Assembly (NCBI GenBank): GCA_041658705.1
Contig: JBAZZT010000001.1
Location: 62,001-126,000, forward strand
Length of the DNA stretch: 64,000 bases
Reading direction: 5' to 3'
Source of the DNA: CAIKNB01 sp041658705
Lineage (GTDB): Bacteria; Patescibacteriota; Patescibacteriia; 2-12-FULL-60-25
Numbering within the stretch: the first letter of the stretch is position 1; every line of letters starts with the position of its first letter. Below, piece after piece: positions 58,888 through 64,000 of this stretch. The translations under genes were made by a program, and so were the position numbers. The notes under the pieces were generated by a model that was not told the DNA's origin, ran no database searches, and saw nothing but the letters and a program-made list of their open reading frames with translations.

Positions 58888-58916
58888 TTGAAAGAAATCG
58901 ATTTTTTTGCTAAAAT
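58888..58916 (+). promoter_or_regulatory. Promoter of the coiled-coil gene at 58928
   Basis: TTGAAA (58888-58893), 17 bases, TAAAAT (58911-58916). Shares TTTTTTTGCTAAAAT with the promoter at 8527. Confidence 0.7.
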
Positions 58917-58927
58917 CATCCTCGCTT

Positions 58928-59803
58928 ATGGCTACACAAGACGAACAAAACAAGCTTCCAGCCGCCGAAGCAGAGGGACGCGTCGAGGGCAAAGCGGCGG
59001 AAAAACATCCGAGTGATGTGGCGCTTGAGGGCGGTTGGCAGACGACGTTGGATTACATCAATAGCGGCAAAGCAGCGGCTAAAAAGAAGCTTGCCCAAGA
59101 TGATGTCATGCTCCAAGACCACCCTGCGCTTTCGCCGGAAGCGCAGCAAGTCTACGCGGCGCGCAGCCAAGAGTCGCATGCCGAGCTGGATGCTTTGGCC
59201 GATCAGATTCTGCAAAAAGTCCAAGCCGAGTGGCACATGGCAGAGCAACCGTCCGCTGCGCCGGAAAAAGTCGAGAGCCAGCCTGCGCCGGTTCCGGCCG
59301 AGACCGTTGATTTCGAATCATCCGCAGAACGTGAACAGGCTTGCGCTGCTCTGAAGAAAGACATGGGAGTTTTGGGCGCGCGCATCTTGGAAGCCGGGGG
59401 AGAGTTGGATGACAAGGCCAAAAAAGATCTCGTTGCGCTGGGCGAAAAAATCTTCGAGTTCTACCAAGCTGTGCCGGATAGCGCGGCGCAGGATGCCCAG
59501 CGCGTTTGGGCGCGCCTGAACGAGGCTTTATATTCAAATTCAACCGACGCAGCGAGCCGGGCTGTCGCCTTGCGCATTTTTTTCAAAGCACAACCCAAGC
59601 TCGCGCCGCAAGATTTCAAACCGGATTCGGTTAAAGCTGCGCCGCGACAAGACGCCCCGGCCAAAGTCAGCGGCGATGTGGCCGGCTCTTGGTTGCCGGA
59701 AAAGGATGTGGAAAAAGGCGCGACGGCCATGGGTCAAGCCGCTGAAAAAGGCATCGTCAAAGCCACGGATGCGCTGGCCAAGTTGATGGGCGGGGGAATA
59801 TAG
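58928..59803 (+). CDS. Acidic helical hypothetical protein
   Basis: 291 residues from ATG 58928; an earlier in-frame start at 58907 lies inside the -10 region and is rejected. Cytosolic, Ala/Glu/Lys/Gln-rich, with helices such as EAQQVYAARSQESHAELDALADQILQKVQ and a Pro/Ala linker in the middle. The end DALAKLMGGGI is Gly-rich. No family recognised. It matches the gene at 8585 in size, composition, leader and promoter. No Shine-Dalgarno. Confidence 0.7.
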   Translation: MATQDEQNKLPAAEAEGRVEGKAAEKHPSDVALEGGWQTTLDYINSGKAAAKKKLAQDDVMLQDHPALSPEAQQVYAARSQESHAELDALADQILQKVQAEWHMAEQPSAAPEKVESQPAPVPAETVDFESSAEREQACAALKKDMGVLGARILEAGGELDDKAKKDLVALGEKIFEFYQAVPDSAAQDAQRVWARLNEALYSNSTDAASRAVALRIFFKAQPKLAPQDFKPDSVKAAPRQDAPAKVSGDVAGSWLPEKDVEKGATAMGQAAEKGIVKATDALAKLMGGGI

Positions 59804-59809
59804 GAAACA

Positions 59810-59872
59810 AGTAGCTAGTATCTGGTAGCTGGTAGCTAGTATGTCCGGAAAATACCAGCTACTAGCTACTTT
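59810..59872. repeat. Word-type inverted repeat between the coiled-coil gene and topA
   Basis: AGTAGCTAGTATCTGGTAGC words left, ATACCAGCTACTAGCTACTT words right. It sits one base from the topA stop. Confidence 0.85.
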
Positions 59873-59873
59873 C

Positions 59874-62102
59874 TCAATCCCTTTCCTTATCTTCCTTATA
59901 TCCGCAGCCCTCATTCGGGCAATAGATTTTTTTGGCTTTGGAGAGCAGGGTCGCATAGCCGCACTTGGGGCAGGCGACGCCGGTCGGACGATCCCAAAAC
60001 GCCTGGTCGCAAGCGGGATAGCGGTTGCAGGCGAAAAAGACTTTTTTCTTTTTCGACATGCGCTCGATGGTGGTGCCTTGTTTGCACTTGGGGCAAGTTA
60101 TGGGGTTGCCGTTTTCGTCGCGCACCGGTACTTCGATGCTCTTGATGGTCTTGCAATCGGGATAACGCGAGCAGGACAGGAAGGGGCCGTAGCGTCCGAT
60201 CTTTTTTACCATGGGCGCGCCGCAGGCTTCGCATATTTCGTCGGTCGGTTCGGGTTCGGCTTTTTTCTGTTCGCCGGGCAAGGGCTTGGTGCCTTTGCAC
60301 TCCGGGTAATTGGTGCAGGCCAGGAATTTGCCGAAGCGCCCGCGCTTGACCGTCATCGGGCTGCCGCATTTTTCGCACACCACGCCTTCGGCCAGGGCTT
60401 GTTCCTCTTTTTCCATCTCCGCTTCTTTTTTCTGCAACGTCATATGGAAGGGGCCGTAGAAAGCTTCGAGCAGCGGACGCCACTCCATTTCGCCGTCGGC
60501 GATGCGGTCGAGTGACGCCTCCATGCGCGAGGTGAAGTCGTAATCCACGATGTCGGGGAAATGTTTGATCAGCAAGTCGGTGACTTCAAAACCAATTTGG
60601 GTCGGCAACAGGCGTTTTTTTTCGTCGCGCTCGACGTAGTCGCGCTCCACGATGGTCGAGATGGTCGGGGCGTAGGTCGAAGGCCGTCCGATGCCGGCTT
60701 CTTCCAGCGCTTTGACCAACGAGGCGTCGGTATAGCGCGGCGGAGGTTCGGTGAAGTGCTGCTTGCCCTCGATCTTGAGGGCGCTGACTGCGGAACCTTT
60801 TTCGAGTTTGGGCAGATATTTGTCCTTATCTTGGTCAGGGTAGAGCTTGAGATATCCGTCGAACACGACTTGTTGTCCGGTGGAGCGGAAAATCGCGCGG
60901 CCCGAAGTCAGATCAGCGGACGTGCCCAGGATGAGCGCGTCCTTCATCTGCGTCGCCAACGCGCGCTGCCAGATCAAACGATAGAGCTTGAACTCTTGCG
61001 GCTCCAGGTGTTTCTCGATGTCTTCCGGGATGAGCTTGGGATCGGCCGGGCGGATGGCCTCATGCGCCTCTTGCGCGCCCTTTGATTTGGTCTTAAAGCG
61101 GCGCGGTTCAGCCAGCTTGTATTCTTCGCCGTAAGTCGCGGTCACGAAATCCGCGGCTTCGGTCAGGAATTTATCCGACATGGCCACCGAGTCCGTACGC
61201 ATGTAGGTGATGAGACCCACGGGACCCGAGCCGAGCTCGATGCCTTCGTACAAACGTTGGGCGAGCGACATGGTCTGCTTGGCCGAAAAGCCCAGGCGCT
61301 TGTTGGCTTCCTGCTGCAAAGTCGAGGTGGTGAACGGCGCCGGGGGAGTGGTCTTGCGCTCCTTGCTTTCCACCGCAGAGACGGAAAACGGTTTGCCCTC
61401 AAGTTCCTGCAATATCTCGTCGGTCTGCTCTTTGGTCTTGAGCGCCATCTTGTCCAGCGTTTTGCCGTCGAGCGAGTGCAGTTTGCCTTCGAAAGTCTCT
61501 TTGGCGCCGGAGGCGGAAAATTCGCCTTCGACCGACCAATATTCCTCGGGGTTGAAGGCTTTGACCTCGCGTTCGCGTTCCACGATCAAACGCACGGCCA
61601 CGGATTGCACGCGGCCGGCCGAAAGCCCGCGCCGGATCTTGCGCCACAAAAACGGACTTAATTCATAACCCACCAGGCGGTCCAGGATGCGCCGCGCTTG
61701 CTGCGCGTTGATCAGATTCAAGTCGAGCGCGCGCGGATTCTTGAGCGCGTCCTTGATGGCCGCTTCGGTGATTTCGTGGAAAGTGATGCGACCCATCTTC
61801 TCAGGGTCTGCCTCCAGAATCTGCGCCAGATGCCAAGCGATGGCCTCTCCCTCGCGGTCTTCATCAGTCGCCAGCAGAATTTGTTTGGCTTTTTTGGCCG
61901 CCTGTTGTATTTCTTTGACTTTGCTTTTGTGGTCCGGCGGGATGATGTAGCTCGGCTCGAAGTTGTGCTCGGTGTCGACGCCGAGTTTGGATTTGGGCAA
62001 ATCGCGGATATGCCCGTAGCTAGCCAGCACGGTAAAATCCTTGCCCAAGAATCGAGAGATGGTTTTGGCTTTGGTGGGTGATTCGACGATGACCAGTTTC
62101 AT
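59874..62102 (-). CDS. topA: DNA topoisomerase I
   Basis: 742 residues from ATG 62102; the upstream frame to 62189 is repeat. Type IA enzyme that relaxes negative supercoils. TOPRIM block KLVIVESPTKAKTISRFLG and DEDREGEAIAWHL, the active-site Tyr in GLITYMRTDS, and IGRPSTYAPTISTI are intact. The carboxyl end has four Cys clusters (CEKCGSPM...CTNYPEC, CEACGAPM...CSRYPDC, CPKCKQG...CNRYPAC, CPKCGY...CPNEGC), that is four zinc ribbons. No Shine-Dalgarno. Confidence 0.98.
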   Translation of the reverse strand: MKLVIVESPTKAKTISRFLGKDFTVLASYGHIRDLPKSKLGVDTEHNFEPSYIIPPDHKSKVKEIQQAAKKAKQILLATDEDREGEAIAWHLAQILEADPEKMGRITFHEITEAAIKDALKNPRALDLNLINAQQARRILDRLVGYELSPFLWRKIRRGLSAGRVQSVAVRLIVEREREVKAFNPEEYWSVEGEFSASGAKETFEGKLHSLDGKTLDKMALKTKEQTDEILQELEGKPFSVSAVESKERKTTPPAPFTTSTLQQEANKRLGFSAKQTMSLAQRLYEGIELGSGPVGLITYMRTDSVAMSDKFLTEAADFVTATYGEEYKLAEPRRFKTKSKGAQEAHEAIRPADPKLIPEDIEKHLEPQEFKLYRLIWQRALATQMKDALILGTSADLTSGRAIFRSTGQQVVFDGYLKLYPDQDKDKYLPKLEKGSAVSALKIEGKQHFTEPPPRYTDASLVKALEEAGIGRPSTYAPTISTIVERDYVERDEKKRLLPTQIGFEVTDLLIKHFPDIVDYDFTSRMEASLDRIADGEMEWRPLLEAFYGPFHMTLQKKEAEMEKEEQALAEGVVCEKCGSPMTVKRGRFGKFLACTNYPECKGTKPLPGEQKKAEPEPTDEICEACGAPMVKKIGRYGPFLSCSRYPDCKTIKSIEVPVRDENGNPITCPKCKQGTTIERMSKKKKVFFACNRYPACDQAFWDRPTGVACPKCGYATLLSKAKKIYCPNEGCGYKEDKERD

Positions 62103-62116
62103 ATATTTAGAGAGTA

Positions 62117-62162
62117 GTAGGGGCGCATGCCATGCGCCCATCAGAACGGTAGACGGTAGCCA
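62117..62162. repeat. GTAGGGGCGCATG palindrome plus word arm upstream of topA
   Basis: GTAGGGGCGCATGCC with CATGCGCCC, then ACGGTAGACGGTAGCC words. Confidence 0.75.
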
Positions 62163-62252
62163 GATCGATCGGATCGTTCTGTGCGTCAACCGCAGAAAGA
62201 TATCAGAGTGTTTGCAGTTCTGCCAGATGTTAAGGGATTTGTCAAGAGCTAG

Positions 62253-62500
62253 ACGGTAGAGTGTTCAGCGTAGGGGCGAACGGTTGTGCGCCCTCCTGTT
62301 ATTTTTCATCTGTCGTCCTGAGCTTGTCGAAGGATCTTTTTAAGCTTCGTCTGAACCGATGGCTGATAAAGGTCCTTCGACTTCGCTCGTCTCGTCTGAC
62401 GAGCCTTCGCTTCGCTCAGGATGACAGGGAAGGGATGGGTTTTTGGCTACGCTCTATCCCACGGGCGCATGACCATGCGCCCCTACCCTCTTGTTTCGCA
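62253..62500. repeat. Composite nested element that reaches into the dprA 3' end
   Basis: ACGGTAGAG words and a GTAGGGGCG palindrome (about 62270-62293), a TGTCGTCCTGAGCTTGTCGA...CGCTCAGGATGACA inverted repeat (62311-62426), then TTTTGGCTACGCTCTATCCC and GGGCGCATGACCATGCGCCC. The last part overlaps the end of dprA. Confidence 0.8.
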
Positions 62501-63629
62501 CTGCCACACTGCGTGAAAAAATCTTGCCGCCTTGATCCGTGACGTAGCCGCCCATTTCGAGCGCCGCCAGAAGGCAGGCGACTTCCGAAACCGGGCAGCC
62601 GCTTTGCCGGGCCAGTTCGTCCATGTGCGCGGGCGATTCCAGTTGCGCCAAGAGTTTTCGTTCTTCGGCGTTCAAGTCTTCCAGGTACACCTTTTTCGGC
62701 TCCGCACATGGCGGTAACTCGAGCATCTCCAAGATGTCGGCGGTAGAGGTGCAGGGCGTCGCGCCCAGTTTGAGCAGCTTGTTGGTGCCGGTCGAGACCG
62801 GGCTCGTGATTGGACCGGGGACGGATAAGACGTCGCGGTCATAGCCCAGCGCCAGGTGCGCCGTGATGAGCGAGCCTGAAATCTCGTCCGCCTCCACCAC
62901 CACGACCGCGCGGCTCAAGCCGGCGATGATGCGGTTGCGCAGCGGAAAGTGGTGTTTGAGCGAGCCGGTGCCCGGCGGAAATTCCGAGACCAGACAGCCG
63001 CCGTTCTGGATGACGCGCAAGCCTAAATTATAATTTGCGCGCGGATAGATCGAAGCGTCGTCGCAACCCGTGCCCAAGACCGCGATGCACCAGCCGGCGC
63101 TTTCGAGCGCGGCTTCGTGCGCTGCGGCGTCTATCCCCAGAGCTAGGCCGGAGACGATGCCTAGTCCGGCTTGGGCTAAACCGCGTGCCAACTCCCCGGC
63201 GACTTTACGTCCGTAAAAAGTGCAGCGCCGCGTGCCCACCAGCGCTACGCACACGCTCGGCAAGTCAAAGTTACCGCGCACGAACAAAGCGAACGGGGGA
63301 TCGGAAATTTGTTTAAGCAGGGTCGGATAATCTGCATCTTCCAGCATGACGAAACGCATGGCGCACGCTTGCATTCGCGCCAAAACGGTTTCCACATCGA
63401 AGGTTGCGCGGAAGGCAGCATATTTCGCCGCCGCGCCGGGGTTTATGCCTATTTTTTCGAGTTCCGTCGGATTAAGCCCCGCAGCCTCCGCGCCGTCCTG
63501 TATATAGGAAGATAGGCGTGCCAGGGAACGGCTGCCGAAACCCTCAAAACACGCCAAACTAAGCCAACCGAGGCGGCTTGGATTCCAGCTGTTTTCTGCG
63601 CAACAAGCGTTTGATTCTTGGTCGGACAT
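62454..63629 (-). CDS. dprA: DNA processing protein DprA (Smf)
   Basis: 391 residues. Loads RecA onto incoming single-stranded DNA in transformation. Rossmann-like core: VALVGTRRCTFYGRKVAGELARGLAQAG, IVSGLALGIDAAAHEAAL, SEFPPGTGSLKHHFPLRNRIIAGLSRAVVVVEA, GSLITAHLALGYDRDVLSVPG. A SAM-like amino end and a winged helix (LNAEERKLLAQLESPAHMDELARQSG) flank it. The last 13 codons, NKRVGAHGHAPVG, and the stop are coded by the repeat at 62460-62490. No Shine-Dalgarno. Confidence 0.96.
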   Translation of the reverse strand: MSDQESNACCAENSWNPSRLGWLSLACFEGFGSRSLARLSSYIQDGAEAAGLNPTELEKIGINPGAAAKYAAFRATFDVETVLARMQACAMRFVMLEDADYPTLLKQISDPPFALFVRGNFDLPSVCVALVGTRRCTFYGRKVAGELARGLAQAGLGIVSGLALGIDAAAHEAALESAGWCIAVLGTGCDDASIYPRANYNLGLRVIQNGGCLVSEFPPGTGSLKHHFPLRNRIIAGLSRAVVVVEADEISGSLITAHLALGYDRDVLSVPGPITSPVSTGTNKLLKLGATPCTSTADILEMLELPPCAEPKKVYLEDLNAEERKLLAQLESPAHMDELARQSGCPVSEVACLLAALEMGGYVTDQGGKIFSRSVAVRNKRVGAHGHAPVG

Positions 63630-63680
63630 TTGGCTGCCTATATATACCGCTGCCGTATCCAGGGGAAAAAGTCAAGACGT

Positions 63681-63797
63681 CCTCATACTTTTTGCCGCCA
63701 AAAAGTATGCAAAAACCGCTGGGGCCTCGAATTCGCTTACATGTATATAGTTAAGCGTTCTTGCGGTTAGCTCAACTCTCGGCCCCAGACCCCACCT
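63681..63797. repeat. 117-base dispersed element, copy 2
   Basis: Same length and about 94% identical to 22191-22307, same orientation. Both hairpin pairs are conserved (CATACTTTTTG/CAAAAAGTATG and CTGGGGCC/GGCCCCAG). Differences cluster in the interior, near GCGTTCTTGCGGTTAGC. It lies between dprA and the gene at the right edge. Confidence 0.85.
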
Positions 63798-63860
63798 GGA
63801 TACAAAGACGTTTTCGGATCTTAAATCGTAAAATTCAACTTACTCGCTACTTGCTGCTCG

Positions 63861-64000
63861 CTACTTCTTATTCCACAGCGTCGCGGCTTGTTCGAAATCT
63901 TTATCTAGCCAATCGGCTAAAACCTCCGGCGCGCGCTCGCGGATGATTTGCATGAGTTCGGGGTCCATGTCCGAGAGCACCCAGTCTTCGCCTTTCAGTT
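63861..64000 (-). CDS. 3' end of an unknown protein, 5' part outside the window
   Basis: The last 45 codons of a minus-strand gene: the visible end reads WVLSDMDPELMQIIRERAPE and then VLADWLDKDFEQAATLWNKK before TAG. Acidic and helical, no recognisable family from so little. The codon pattern looks like that of the housekeeping genes, and the frame is open to the window edge, which supports a real gene. Confidence 0.6.
   Translation of the reverse strand, partial: LKGEDWVLSDMDPELMQIIRERAPEVLADWLDKDFEQAATLWNKK

Overview
The window looks like a chromosomal segment of a Candidate Phyla Radiation (Patescibacteria) bacterium, probably Parcubacteria-like. The evidence is a spc-type ribosomal protein cluster with no rpmD (L30) between rpsE and rplO, an aspartyl-tRNA synthetase much shorter than the usual bacterial form, housekeeping genes almost without Shine-Dalgarno sequences, and many small genes of no recognisable family. 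UGA is used as a normal stop, so this is not the recoded Gracilibacteria/SR1 branch. The sequence is moderately G+C-rich, except for bases 1-1343, which are clearly A+T-rich.

Layout. 1-6187: an acquired-looking RelA/SpoT-domain gene with an overlapping partner, a YD-repeat lipoprotein, small orphan genes, an HU protein, a RelE/ParE-type toxin-antitoxin pair with a clear operator, and unknown genes. 6310-13083: a LOG-family protein, malic enzyme, coiled-coil protein, L28, a site-2 protease and a large membrane protein. 13237-17199: rpsL, rpsG, a lipoprotein gene and fusA. 17448-24435: an accessory zone with ddl, lipoproteins, orphan genes and, at 22.5-24.0 kb, a gene-free stretch that reads as four tandem minus-strand RNA transcription units. 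24614-39621: tuf, the S10 and spc clusters, secY, adk and map. 39623-50442: DUF711-like, ORF6N, ruvX, recO, asnS, aspS, scpA, scpB and a D,D-carboxypeptidase. 50521-55100: a glycosyltransferase, initiator and elongator tRNA-Met, a Panacea-type toxin-antitoxin pair between diverged direct repeats, and tRNA-Leu. 55383-64000: parA, parB, rel, a coiled-coil protein, topA, dprA and the end of an unknown gene.

Two expression styles coexist. Housekeeping genes (translation, chromosome segregation, repair) lie in runs with tiny spacers or overlaps and no Shine-Dalgarno. A second set of unrecognised genes consists of stand-alone cassettes, most with a TTGAC-type promoter, a strong Shine-Dalgarno and a rho-independent terminator. 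Some sit inside otherwise conserved gene runs, for example between secY and adk.

The most striking non-coding feature is a large set of intergenic inverted repeats whose arms are short words of about 7-12 nt repeated two to four times. Most end a few bases upstream of a start codon. Some contain further palindromic elements nested inside. One lies inside a reading frame, and others supply the last codons or stop of a gene. These repeats and the RNA island at 22.5-24.0 kb are the best candidates for something undescribed.
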